A stretch of 64,000 bases of DNA from CBDCYS01 sp965226245 (GTDB taxonomy: Bacteria > Acidobacteriota > Terriglobia > Bryobacterales > UBA6623), in assembly GCA_965226245.1 (NCBI GenBank), contig CBDDCL010000013.1, positions 1 through 64,000 on the forward strand, read 5' to 3'. Positions 1 through 8,564 of the stretch are shown here, piece after piece (the stretch's first letter is position 1; each line of letters opens with the position of its first letter). Made by a program: the position numbers and the translations under genes. The notes under the pieces are model-generated. The model ran no database searches. It worked only from the letters and a program-made list of their open reading frames with translations, and was not told where the DNA came from.

Positions 1-420
1 CTTTCGGCGACCCTCCAGGAAGACAATGCGATGCCGCTAGCCCCTCTTCTCCAGCGTTTGTAGCCCAGCCAGCCGTCGCTGTGCACCCGCTGCCCGGCTC
101 GACTGACCCCTCCACGAAGGGCATCAAGCTGGCCGCCGATGCGTCCTGCACTCGCTACATGCGGATGCGTCCCAGGCTGGCACCTTTCTCCTCCGCAGCC
201 TCTGCAATCAAGGCTTTACGCTCCACGTGCCGACCAAAGACACCCTCTTCCTCGCCACCCCAGTAGGTCACATCGACCTCCACGACGCCACACAAGCGCT
301 CCCGTCCCGGACGTACCATCGCCCGCCGCAACTTGTGCAGCCACGGCCACGCCGTTTGGTAGCTGCCCAGCCCTAGAACGCGCGGCAGACCCACCGCGCT
401 GGCCCCGTTCTTCTGCGAGG
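1..420 (-). pseudogene. IS1595-family transposase remnant
   Basis: This is a decayed middle portion of an IS1595-type DDE transposase, read on the minus strand and running off the window start. Its translation closely follows the transposase at 51717-52649 (shared stretches TSQKNG.SA, VLGLGSYQTAW and LRRAMVRPGRERL). The catalytic-region motif VDETYWG has become VDVTYWG, so an acidic residue is lost. An in-frame TAG follows GRIRM and further indels follow. The N-terminal zinc-ribbon part is missing and is replaced by unrelated sequence from about 420 onwards. It cannot encode an active enzyme. Confidence 0.8.
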
Positions 421-631
421 TGACGGGCCTGCGATCTCCTATCGGAGGCCGAGGCCACGCTTTCGAAAAAGCCATCGAACTCCATGTTATCAGTATGGTA
501 GTATATGATCTTGTTGCACGACAATACGATCATGAGAGAAATGCCCCTAGCAAGGCCTGCGTCGGTTTGCCGCTGGAGATTTGGTTGACCGAGGCAGTTG
601 CTCTGCTCAGGAACACTCAGGAGAGGGAATC

Positions 632-3600
632 ATGTCGCTCAAAGCGGGTCGCTTCGGATGGATGACTTTTCTAGTCTATCTCACGGTAGGCCTCCTAGAT
701 ACTCCTCACATTTATGGCCAGGGGGCGGCAACGGGCACAATTGTGGGGACGGTGACCGACGCCACTGCAGCGGTTGTGCCAGAGGCCACGGTCACACTTG
801 CGAATCAGCTCACCGGCATTTCGCAGTCCATGCAAACGAATAGCGTGGGGCGTTATGAATTCACTTCTTTGCCCATCGGAACCTACACCGTGAGAGTGGA
901 GCAAGCGGGCTTTTCCACCGCCGAGATTCCAGATATACTTCTGACGGTCGCTGCTCGATATGCGGCCAATGTCAGCCTACAGGTAGGTGACGTTACGGAA
1001 GTCCTGGAAGTCGCGGCGCAGGCTCCCCTGATGCAGACGGAAAGCAACATGATCTCACAAGTCGTGGACACCCAGACACTGCTCGAAATCCCCCTCAATG
1101 GCCGCGACTATCAACAACTCCAATTGCTAACGCCAGGCGTCGTCTCGGGTTTTAACTTCCAGACTGGCGAAGGGTTGGGCGGCGGTGCAAGCATCGGGGG
1201 ACCGAGCCGGACTTCCAATATCGTCAACGGAATGCGCCCTGTTTCCACCTCTTTCTTGGTAGATGGCGGAGACGCTAGCAATCAGGCCTTCCGCACCACC
1301 CAGTTCGTTCCCCCTATTGATGCAATCGCGGAGTTCAACCAAATCTCCAGCAATGCGCCCGCTCAGTATGGCTATGGTCCAACTACGGTGAATGTGGCGA
1401 TCAAATCGGGTACCAATGAATTCCACGGCAGTGTTTGGGAATTTGTCCGCAATAAGGAATTTGACGCGCGAAATTTTTTTGCTGCCAAGAGAGACGATCT
1501 CAAGAGGAACCAGTTTGGCTTTTCGGTTGGTGGGCCAGTTGTCAAGAATCGTGCCTTCTTCTTTGTTACCTACGAGGGGACCAGGGAGAGCAGCACCTCA
1601 CCAACTTTTGCCACAGTGCCCCTGGATTCCTGGCGGAGCGGGGACCTTTCCGGGACTTTGGGTACGTCGGTAGGTACTGACGCCCTGGGTAGGCCCGTGT
1701 TGGAGAACCAAGTCTTCGATCCGCTGACTTCGCGCTCCGTCACGAACGGCACAGTTCGTGAGCCTTTCCCAGGCAATATTATCCCATCGACCCGCATCAA
1801 TCCCGCTTCTTTGTTCATTTTGAATGAGTTCATTCCTCGCCCCAATACGGGAGGAATCTTTAACAACTACACCGCTGCAGGGGTAAGCACAGACAATCCA
1901 GACACGGTAGTCATCAAGCTAGACACACAACTCACTGACAAAGACCGGATATTCTTCACGGGTGGGGATTTCATTGACGGTCCTCCCACCTCTCCGGGAC
2001 CCTACTCGCCCTCCAACCAAGGACTAGTGGAACGCAAGATTCCAGGCAAGATGGGGGTACTTGGCTGGACTCACATATTCAGTCCTACCACAGTTGGGCA
2101 ATTCCGTTTCTCTGACAGCAAAGCGCAGGGAATCTTCGATGGCCCCGCTGTCGACCCAGAAAGAGGGGCCAAGGACCTTATCTCCCAGTTGGGCATCGAT
2201 CCGGACATCGGAGGTCTACCTGGACACGCGACAACGCCGGGCATACCCACCGTGCAAATCACTGGGTTTAGTGGAACTTCTGGATTGTCACATTTCCCGA
2301 CCGGCTGGAGAATGAACCAGATGGTATGGAGCGCCAACCTGAGTTCGCTACGAGGAAAGCATTCGCTACAGTTTGGGTATGCGGCGAAATACTGGAAGGG
2401 AGGCTTTTTCGCGCAGGGCGACCACCGTGGGTTCTGGCAGATGAATGGGACGTTCACAGCGTCTCCCGGGATCGTTCCAACCTCGATCAATGCGTTGGGA
2501 GACTTTCTGTTAGGCGTTCCGTATAACAGTATTCGCACGGCTCCGTGGTCGTGGTTCTATTTCAGCTTCTGGAATCACTGGTGGTACTTCAACGATACCT
2601 ATAAGGTGAGCCCGAACCTGACGCTCAACTTCGGGCTCCGCTACGAGATTAATCCCTGGCCAATTGAGAGAAGACGTCAATTTGCCATATGGTCTCCCGA
2701 TTTACGGGAGGGCCGCGGCGCCATCGTCATCAGTGACAGAAAATTTGTGCAACCCCCCTTTACCGAGCTCCATCCGCCTACGGCCGCTTGGGTCGAACTC
2801 TTAGATAGCAGAGGTGTGCTCTTGACGGCACAGGAGGCGGGGCTGCCGGGACACTTGCGGGCACACGACTACAACAATTTCGCCCCGCGGGTAGGTTTTG
2901 CGTGGAAGGCCCGGCAAAATACCGTCGTTCGGGGAGGCTACGGGGTCTATTACATCCCTATAGACCTGAACCGTAATATGCCGGAAACGGTCATGCCGCC
3001 CTTTCTAGACCGAACGACGCCGCTCTTCAATACCAGCCCGATTCCTGCCTACAACTTCCAAAACTCCTACTGTCGTAGCACCCAGGCCTCATCCCCGGGG
3101 CAGTGCGTATCGGGAGATCCTTTTTCGTTTCCCGCTTTTCCAGGCCTAACGGGAGCGGATGGATCGGCCCGAGTTTCCTACGCGCAACAATGGAACTTCA
3201 CCATCCAGCGCAACCTCGCGATGCACTGGCTGCTCGAGCTCGCCTACGTAGGCAACAACGCGCACAAGCTGGAAGGACAAGACCTAATAAACCACCCGTT
3301 GCCGGGTGTCGGCGATATTCAGCCCAGAAGGCCATTTCCAGAGTTTGGGACGATCACCTTTCACAAGAATCGCTTCAACTCAAATTATCACGCCATGCAG
3401 TTGAAGGTGCAGCATGAGTTTGCTAGTGGCTTCTCACTGTTAACCGGCTACACCTGGTCGAAGTGGATTGATGACCTGACCTCAGATTCGTCAGCTCCCT
3501 TCAACCCCACCAACTTGAGGTTGAACAAGGCCGTCAGCGATCTTGACGTCCCACATCGCTTCACGGCAGCCTATGTTTGGGACTTGCCTTTCCCCGAGCA

Positions 3601-4081
3601 GCATGACGCACTCAGGTATCTTGTGAATGGGTGGCGATTGACCGGCATCTTCCAGGTGCAGTCGGGGTATCCCTTGACCCCTCGCTTTGCAGGCGATGTG
3701 ACCAACACCGGCCAAGCAACGTTGCCCGACCGCGTCTGCGACGGTAAGCTAAGCAATCCGACGCCCCAGCGGTGGTTTGACACCTCGTGTTTTGTTGCCC
3801 CCGCCATACTTCCAGGGACGGGAGGCGCAGTACGCAACTTCGGCAACTCGGGGCGGAACATACTTCGAACAGACAGGACGCTTTCTTTCGACCTAGGTCT
3901 ATTCAAAGACTTTATGATCTCTGAAAGATTCAGCGCGCAATTGCGTTTTGAGGCGTTCAACTTTTTCAATACCGTGAGTTTTGGCTCGCCAGTCCTTACG
4001 GTGAACATACCAAGTGCGGGTGTTGTGTCAACAGCAGGACCACCTCGGATCATCCAGTTTGGCCTAAAGTTGGTCTTTTAG
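632..4081 (+). CDS. TonB-dependent receptor with carboxypeptidase-regulatory-like domain
   Basis: A 1149-residue outer-membrane protein. A signal peptide (about residues 1-30) is followed by a carboxypeptidase-regulatory-like beta-sandwich (about 31-115, GTIVGTVTD...VVPEATVTL), a plug region and a long beta-barrel ending ...FGLKLVF with the expected terminal aromatic residue. The frame opens at 581, but the ATG at 632 is preferred because an AGGAGAGGG Shine-Dalgarno precedes it and the signal peptide begins there. This Oar-like type is expanded in Acidobacteriota and is thought to import polymers; the substrate cannot be read here. It is followed at 16 bp by the FG-GAP gene, so the two are probably co-transcribed. 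Confidence 0.9.
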   Translation: MSLKAGRFGWMTFLVYLTVGLLDTPHIYGQGAATGTIVGTVTDATAAVVPEATVTLANQLTGISQSMQTNSVGRYEFTSLPIGTYTVRVEQAGFSTAEIPDILLTVAARYAANVSLQVGDVTEVLEVAAQAPLMQTESNMISQVVDTQTLLEIPLNGRDYQQLQLLTPGVVSGFNFQTGEGLGGGASIGGPSRTSNIVNGMRPVSTSFLVDGGDASNQAFRTTQFVPPIDAIAEFNQISSNAPAQYGYGPTTVNVAIKSGTNEFHGSVWEFVRNKEFDARNFFAAKRDDLKRNQFGFSVGGPVVKNRAFFFVTYEGTRESSTSPTFATVPLDSWRSGDLSGTLGTSVGTDALGRPVLENQVFDPLTSRSVTNGTVREPFPGNIIPSTRINPASLFILNEFIPRPNTGGIFNNYTAAGVSTDNPDTVVIKLDTQLTDKDRIFFTGGDFIDGPPTSPGPYSPSNQGLVERKIPGKMGVLGWTHIFSPTTVGQFRFSDSKAQGIFDGPAVDPERGAKDLISQLGIDPDIGGLPGHATTPGIPTVQITGFSGTSGLSHFPTGWRMNQMVWSANLSSLRGKHSLQFGYAAKYWKGGFFAQGDHRGFWQMNGTFTASPGIVPTSINALGDFLLGVPYNSIRTAPWSWFYFSFWNHWWYFNDTYKVSPNLTLNFGLRYEINPWPIERRRQFAIWSPDLREGRGAIVISDRKFVQPPFTELHPPTAAWVELLDSRGVLLTAQEAGLPGHLRAHDYNNFAPRVGFAWKARQNTVVRGGYGVYYIPIDLNRNMPETVMPPFLDRTTPLFNTSPIPAYNFQNSYCRSTQASSPGQCVSGDPFSFPAFPGLTGADGSARVSYAQQWNFTIQRNLAMHWLLELAYVGNNAHKLEGQDLINHPLPGVGDIQPRRPFPEFGTITFHKNRFNSNYHAMQLKVQHEFASGFSLLTGYTWSKWIDDLTSDSSAPFNPTNLRLNKAVSDLDVPHRFTAAYVWDLPFPEQHDALRYLVNGWRLTGIFQVQSGYPLTPRFAGDVTNTGQATLPDRVCDGKLSNPTPQRWFDTSCFVAPAILPGTGGAVRNFGNSGRNILRTDRTLSFDLGLFKDFMISERFSAQLRFEAFNFFNTVSFGSPVLTVNIPSAGVVSTAGPPRIIQFGLKLVF

Positions 4082-4097
4082 CAAAGCCCTGGATGTC

Positions 4098-5873
4098 ATG
4101 TCAGTTTCAGCATCCGCCCAGCGCCGGCGCGATTTTCTGAGGCATGCCGCCGCGCTCTGGCCGAGTTGCTCTCTCGCCTCCTCTCCGGGTGCGACCCTTG
4201 CCTCTAGTTCTGCTCGCCAAGGCCGCCCGATGCAGTTTGAGGACGTCGCGCAAGGAGCCCGCTTACGCCACAAAGTCTACTACGGCGGGCAAACGTCCTG
4301 GAAGTATATCTTGGAGACCACAGGCTGTGGAATAGCTTTCTTTGACTACGACAACGACGGCTGGTTGGATGTCTTCGTTGTCAACGGTTGGCGGTTGGAG
4401 GGGTTTCCCGAAGGCGAAAACCCCTCCAATCACCTCTACCGGAATAATCGGGACGGCACTTTTTCCGATGTGACAAGAAGCGCGGGCCTGATGTGTTCGG
4501 GATGGGGCCAAGGAGTCTGCATAGGCGATTACGATAACGACGGCTTCGAGGACCTGTTCGTGACCTATTGGGGACAGAACGTGCTTTACCACAATAACGG
4601 CGACGGCACGTTTACGGACGTTTCGCAGCGGGCACGTGTTGCTGGGGCTGCGCGTCGGTGGGGAACAGGCTGCGCTTTCATTGACTATGACCGGGACGGA
4701 TACCTCGATCTGTTTGTGACGAACTACTTGATTTTCGACCCAAAGACGGCTCCGCAACCCGACACGGGAGTCTACTGTGACTATATGGGGCTTTCAGTCA
4801 ACTGTGGTCCAGCGGGTTTTCCGGTCGAGCACAACATCCTTTATCGCAACAACGGTGACGGAACGTTCACAGAGGTCACGGAACAAGCAGGTGTGAAGGG
4901 TTCAGAGGGTTTGTACGGTTTGGGAGTGTTGGCCGGGGACTTCAACAACGACGGTTGGCCTGACCTCTATGTGGCAGCCGACGGCGTGCCCAGTCAGCTG
5001 TTTCGCAACAACGGCGACGGCACTTTCAGTAACATCGCCGTGGTCTCTGGATGCGCGTACAACGAGGATGGAATGCCGCAGGCGGGGATGGGTGTGGCGG
5101 CTGGCGATTATGACTGCGATGGCTGGCTAGACTTCTTCAAGACAAATTTTTCCCATCAACTATCGAACCTGTACCATAACAACGGGGACGGTACGTTCAC
5201 GGACCTGTCCAGCCATGCTGGAACACGGGCAAGTTTCAAGCTGCTCGGTTGGGGATGCGGATTTGCCGATTTTGATAACGATGGCTGGCCGGATATTTTC
5301 GAATGCAACGGTCACGTTTACCCGGAGATCGAACAACTCCGTCGGGACGATATCACGTTTCGGCAAAGACGAGTGGTCTATCGGAATCTGGGAAATGGGC
5401 GCTTCGAAGATGTCTCGGCCAAGGTCGGAGCCAGCATACTGCACTCGGCCGTGAGCCGCGGCTGCGCCTTTGGGGACTTCGACAATGATGGGGATGTGGA
5501 CGTCCTCGTTTCCAACATCAATGAGACGCCTTCGCTGCTGCGTTGTGATGCGCCCAAAAACCATCACTGGATCAAAGTACGGACCATTGGGATGGAATCC
5601 AATCGCAGCGGCATCGGATCTCGCATCAAGTGTGTTACCGGTGAGCACCAGCAGATCGACGAGGTCCGCAGCGGCGGCAGCTTTATGTCGCAGAGCGATC
5701 TTCGCGTCCATTTCGGGCTCGGCACAGCAACGAAGGTGGACTCATTAGAAATTCGGTGGCCGAACGGACGAACGGAAACATTACGGGATCTCGGTGTGGA
5801 CCAGCTCATTTATATTCAAGAAGGGAAAGGCATTACTCGGACCGACGACTTCGGATCGCAGACTCGGAGGTGA
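4098..5873 (+). CDS. CRTAC1-like FG-GAP/VCBS repeat protein with ASPIC/UnbV domain
   Basis: A 591-residue exported protein. The N-terminus has a twin-arginine-like QRRRDFL motif followed by a hydrophobic Ala-rich segment. The body carries FG-GAP/VCBS repeats with calcium-binding-like motifs (FDYDNDGWLD, GDYDNDGFED, DFNNDGWPD, DFDNDGDVD) separated by NNGDGTF linkers. The C-terminus (about residues 510-580) matches ASPIC/UnbV (EVRSGGSFMSQSD...LEIRWPNG). Such proteins often lie beside carboxypeptidase-regulatory TonB receptors and TPR proteins, as here. The exact function is unknown; an extracellular beta-propeller acting with the receptor is inferred. Confidence 0.88.
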   Translation: MSVSASAQRRRDFLRHAAALWPSCSLASSPGATLASSSARQGRPMQFEDVAQGARLRHKVYYGGQTSWKYILETTGCGIAFFDYDNDGWLDVFVVNGWRLEGFPEGENPSNHLYRNNRDGTFSDVTRSAGLMCSGWGQGVCIGDYDNDGFEDLFVTYWGQNVLYHNNGDGTFTDVSQRARVAGAARRWGTGCAFIDYDRDGYLDLFVTNYLIFDPKTAPQPDTGVYCDYMGLSVNCGPAGFPVEHNILYRNNGDGTFTEVTEQAGVKGSEGLYGLGVLAGDFNNDGWPDLYVAADGVPSQLFRNNGDGTFSNIAVVSGCAYNEDGMPQAGMGVAAGDYDCDGWLDFFKTNFSHQLSNLYHNNGDGTFTDLSSHAGTRASFKLLGWGCGFADFDNDGWPDIFECNGHVYPEIEQLRRDDITFRQRRVVYRNLGNGRFEDVSAKVGASILHSAVSRGCAFGDFDNDGDVDVLVSNINETPSLLRCDAPKNHHWIKVRTIGMESNRSGIGSRIKCVTGEHQQIDEVRSGGSFMSQSDLRVHFGLGTATKVDSLEIRWPNGRTETLRDLGVDQLIYIQEGKGITRTDDFGSQTRR

Positions 5874-5874
5874 A

Positions 5875-6864
5875 GTGTCGGAGGATCGGCAATTAGTTGG
5901 CAAGTGGCTGGTGCTTCTTTTTCTATTGCAACCGGTCTGGCTAATGCCTGCAGAAGAAGCAAGACCACTGTCGGCCTCAGACCAAGAGACTTTAGCGGTG
6001 GCAAGCCGGTCTCTGGACGAAGGCGACTACCAGGGAGCTCTCCGCATATTGCTTCCCCTTAAGAACAGGACGAACGATTCAGCTGCTTATCACGGTCTGG
6101 TTGGATTCGCCCATGCCAAGCTTAGTGAGCCTATCGCGGCTATCGAGTCACTCCAGAAGGCCCTGCAGTTGGATCCCAACAATGAGAACTACTATCTCGA
6201 CTTGGCCCAGGTGCTCGGAGAATACAATGCCCATAATGCGGCGATCGAGCTTCTCAAGTGGGCGGTTTCAGCCCATCCGAAGTCGGCGAGGCTACGCATA
6301 GGGCTAGCACTCGCCTGCATGCCCGCCGGACTGATGGAAGAGGCCCGAGTCGCTGCCGAGTCCGCAATCTCGTTGGAGCCGGCTTTGGAAACCGGATATA
6401 CAACTCTGGCAATGGTGCTTGAAGACGACAGAGATTGGCGGTCCTTGCTTAGCACTGCCCGACAGTTGCAAAAGGTCAATGGTCAAAATTATCTCGGGTG
6501 GCATTACGACGCGCTGGCCCAAATGGGGTTACTGGAGGAAGAAGAGGCGTCAAGCGCACCCCCAGTGGTCAGTGCCTTTCGACGCACAATTGAATTAAAT
6601 CCTGCGTTCCCTCTTGCCCACTTCCACTTGGGCAAGCTATATCTCCAGCAGGGCGACTACACCGCCTCTATCAGGGAACTGAATCGCGTGGTCGAATTGA
6701 AGCCCGATTACGCCCAGGCTCACTTTTTATTAGGTAAGGCCTTCGGCCAAGCCGGGGAGCTCGAGCGCTCGCAGGAGCACCTGAAGATCCACCACAAATT
6801 GGTGGTTGCCAAGCAGTCAGTGCGACGACCCCGCCTGGAGGTGACGATCAACAAGCCGAAGTGA
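5875..6864 (+). CDS. Exported TPR-repeat protein
   Basis: A 329-residue protein starting at GTG 5875, one base after the stop of the FG-GAP gene. A GGAGG overlaps the upstream stop region, and this start places a signal peptide (KWLVLLFLLQPVWLMPAEEA) at the N-terminus; the longer frame from 5794 would bury it. It has repeated tetratricopeptide units, for example around YHGLVGFAHAKL, YYLDLAQVLGEY, FHLGKLYLQQGDY and AHFLLGKAFGQAG. It probably scaffolds protein partners in the periplasm and is the third gene of the receptor operon. The C-terminal 40 residues are basic and do not look like TPR. Confidence 0.85.
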   Translation: MSEDRQLVGKWLVLLFLLQPVWLMPAEEARPLSASDQETLAVASRSLDEGDYQGALRILLPLKNRTNDSAAYHGLVGFAHAKLSEPIAAIESLQKALQLDPNNENYYLDLAQVLGEYNAHNAAIELLKWAVSAHPKSARLRIGLALACMPAGLMEEARVAAESAISLEPALETGYTTLAMVLEDDRDWRSLLSTARQLQKVNGQNYLGWHYDALAQMGLLEEEEASSAPPVVSAFRRTIELNPAFPLAHFHLGKLYLQQGDYTASIRELNRVVELKPDYAQAHFLLGKAFGQAGELERSQEHLKIHHKLVVAKQSVRRPRLEVTINKPK

Positions 6865-7529
6865 GTCAGGAGGCGATTGATCTTCTGTCTGTCCTGATTC
6901 AGAAGTCGGAGTTCCCGATCCCCGGCCAAGCCGCTTATCGCTGTGACGTTTTCGAGCCGGGGGGCCGCTGCCCCTGCTTCCAGGCGCTTGATGCGAACGG
7001 CGTTTCCCTCGTGACCTTCGGGGTCGGACTGGGGGTGGACTGCTCGCAGGGTCTGTGGATCGCCTTGCACGCCCGCGCCGATTTTCTGAATCTCAAGATC
7101 AAGATACAGTTGGAGAGTCCTCCCCGGACTCTCTGGTTAGGCGTCCTTCTCGAACCTGCACTGCTTGCGGGTTCCCCGGCGATGGAGTGGCTGAAAGATT
7201 TTGTAAGATGCCTCTCGTGGTCTGTGCTGGACCGCGCGCAGAGTCGAGCGGGCCAGGGTGCGGGATGGGTGAATTGAGGGGCTCTCGAATACCCGTCTTT
7301 TCGATCGAGGCTCCTTCTCCTGCGGCAACCGCGGTCGAGCGGTAGCGCACCCAGAGGGAAATACGTGGGTAGCCATGCAGGAAACCGAGACAGCCCCGGA
7401 AAAGTCATTCGCAGTGGCCGCGGGTTGCCGTCGTCCAGGATGTACACACCGAGCTTGTGTGGGGTCAGCCCGATAGCAAGGTGACGGCTCCCTCCATCCG
7501 TGAATAGTGTCATCCAATATCGGGGGTCG
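6865..7529 (-). other. Region with one weak minus-strand reading frame
   Basis: No convincing gene. A minus-strand frame starting at ATG 7513, just past the stop of the small gene above it, reads sensibly for about 65 residues (MTLFTDGGSRHLAIGLTPHK... then LGVYILDDG) before becoming Arg/Ser/Pro-rich. It may be the broken start of a small gene that followed 7530-7817. The plus-strand frame 6861-7277 in the same DNA has no protein-like features. Confidence 0.3.
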
Positions 7530-7817
7530 TCATGCTCGATCTTTGACCTCCAGTTCCTCCAACAACCGCGCCCCGCAGTCGGCGCAAACGTCCGCAGGGG
7601 CCAGCTCCTCGGTTGTTGTGACAGCCTGCATGGTGAGGGTTGCGTCGTTTCCGCCACAGGCGTCCAGGCGGCATTGCTCGCAGACGTAGGGGCCGCCGGT
7701 CGGCTTCGGGTTGCGCCATGCGCCGCCCCGTGCAAACGCCCAATACTTGGTCATGGCTCCTTCCGCATTTCCAGTTAGGCCCAGGCTGCGTTGAACCGTC
7801 TTCTTTTTGACTGCCAT
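7530..7817 (-). CDS. Small zinc-ribbon-like hypothetical protein
   Basis: A 95-residue protein beginning MAVKKKTVQRSLG, with two Cys pairs (CEQC...C and CADC) spaced like a zinc ribbon, and an acidic tail LLEELEVKD. The start at 7817 lies inside an 18-bp palindrome, which suggests autoregulation. An upstream extension of the frame to 7916 looks non-coding. The family is not recognised. A second truncated small protein with CDAC and CRNQSC pairs lies at 10950-11117 on the other side of the IS21 element. Confidence 0.5.
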   Translation of the reverse strand: MAVKKKTVQRSLGLTGNAEGAMTKYWAFARGGAWRNPKPTGGPYVCEQCRLDACGGNDATLTMQAVTTTEELAPADVCADCGARLLEELEVKDRA

Positions 7818-7827
7818 AGATGGCAGT
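7810..7827. promoter_or_regulatory. Perfect palindrome over a start codon
   Basis: ACTGCCAT-AG-ATGGCAGT: two 8-base arms around a 2-base centre. The minus-strand start codon of the small zinc-ribbon gene (7817-7815) lies within one arm. The position suits an operator or translational control hairpin; neither is demonstrated. Confidence 0.45.
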
Positions 7828-7858
7828 ATGATACACAGTTTTGTGAGACAGCAAAACA

Positions 7859-7895
7859 GGCCGGTTTCGGTCGGGTTTCGGCCCCGAAACCGGCC
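7859..7895. other. 12-bp inverted repeat (hairpin)
   Basis: GGCCGGTTTCGG at 7859-7870 pairs perfectly with CCGAAACCGGCC at 7884-7895 across a 13-base loop. It lies upstream of the minus-strand small gene. No T-run follows directly, so a simple intrinsic terminator is not clear; a shorter CGTCTC/GAGACG hairpin with an intervening T-run lies just to the right (about 7906-7936). Confidence 0.5.
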
Positions 7896-7939
7896 CCTGG
7901 GAAAGCGTCTCGCCAAACGCTCCTTTTTTGAGACGCCCT

Positions 7940-7969
7940 GTCCATCCCCGCGTGTGCGGGGGGAACGAG
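7940..7969. repeat. Single type I-E-like CRISPR repeat unit
   Basis: The segment contains ATCCCCGCGTGTGCGGGG followed by GGAACGAG, which matches the shape of type I-E repeats (ATCCCCGC...GCGGGGAAC). No second copy is present at spacer distance on either side, and there are no cas genes in the window. It is a CRISPR-like unit only, or a chance GC palindrome. Confidence 0.35.
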
Positions 7970-8116
7970 CAGTAGTGGACTATCCCTAGCAGCAGCTACC
8001 CGTATACCATTACTTGTTTTCTGCTTGCTACCCTGTTCTGGGGAGAAGTCGGCCCGACAGAATTGCGCCGAGGACGATCCCGAGAATAATGGGGGTCAGG
8101 AAGCTGCCGCTGACAA

Positions 8117-8395
8117 ATGAAAACCAAACGTGGACAACCCGCCGTCGGGTTTCGTTTACCCGAGATCACGGGCCGCTGGCACCAGCTCGCGAACTACTCC
8201 GGACACTGGCTGCTGCTGGTGTTTCACAGGCACCTAGCCTGACTGCCGTGCCGGGAACATCTGTCGCAGTTGCGACGGCACGAGAGGGAGGTGAAGAAAC
8301 TCGACGTCCAGGTCGTCGTCGTCACCTTCCAGAGCGGCCCGCTCGTCGAGGCCTATGCGCGGGAAACCCGCCTGGCGTGGCCGATACTGATCGAC
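8117..8395 (+). pseudogene. Truncated peroxiredoxin-like/SelL-related redoxin with in-frame TGA (candidate Sec)
   Basis: From ATG 8117 the frame reads MKTKRGQPAVGFRLPEITG, later WLLLVFHRHLA, then TGA (8240-8242), then LPCREHLSQLRRHE, VQVVVVTF and ARETRLAWPILID. This is the N-terminal two-thirds of a thioredoxin-fold redoxin. The TGA is exactly where the first residue of the active-site CxxC (here UxxC) belongs. A hairpin resembling a bacterial SECIS starts 5 bases later. Selenocysteine at this position is known in SelL/AhpC-like redox proteins, so recoding is more likely than random nonsense, although a Cys-to-stop mutation is possible. The gene is cut at 8395 by the IS21 end, and no matching 3' part lies beyond the element. 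Confidence 0.7.
8247..8282 (+). other. Candidate bacterial SECIS hairpin
   Basis: CGTGCCG (8247-8253) pairs with CGGCACG (8276-8282), and TCGC (8264-8267) pairs with GCGA (8272-8275) around the apical loop AGTT. The loop begins 25 bases after the TGA and has G as its second base. These features fit the usual bacterial SECIS description (short apical stem, early loop G, within roughly 16-37 bases of UGA). Folding energy was not computed. Confidence 0.55.
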
Positions 8396-8564
8396 TGTCA
8401 AGGGCGGAGTAAATTTGGACCACTTCGGCGGAGCAAAAGTAGACCAGTTGGTGAAGGGGTAGCGGTTTTCGTGGGACGGCTGGAACGGAGCCTGCGGTCG
8501 CCCTTTAGGGCGGCCCAGGCGTAGTGGAGGCCGTCCCACGAAAACCGGGCGAGTGGCCGGTGGG

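Noticed and set aside
6861..7277. 138-aa plus-strand frame after the TPR gene
   Set aside because: Composition and content are not protein-like, and it overlaps a more plausible minus-strand frame.
7940..7969. A CRISPR array
   Set aside because: Only one repeat unit is present, without spacers or cas genes; reported as a single CRISPR-like repeat only.
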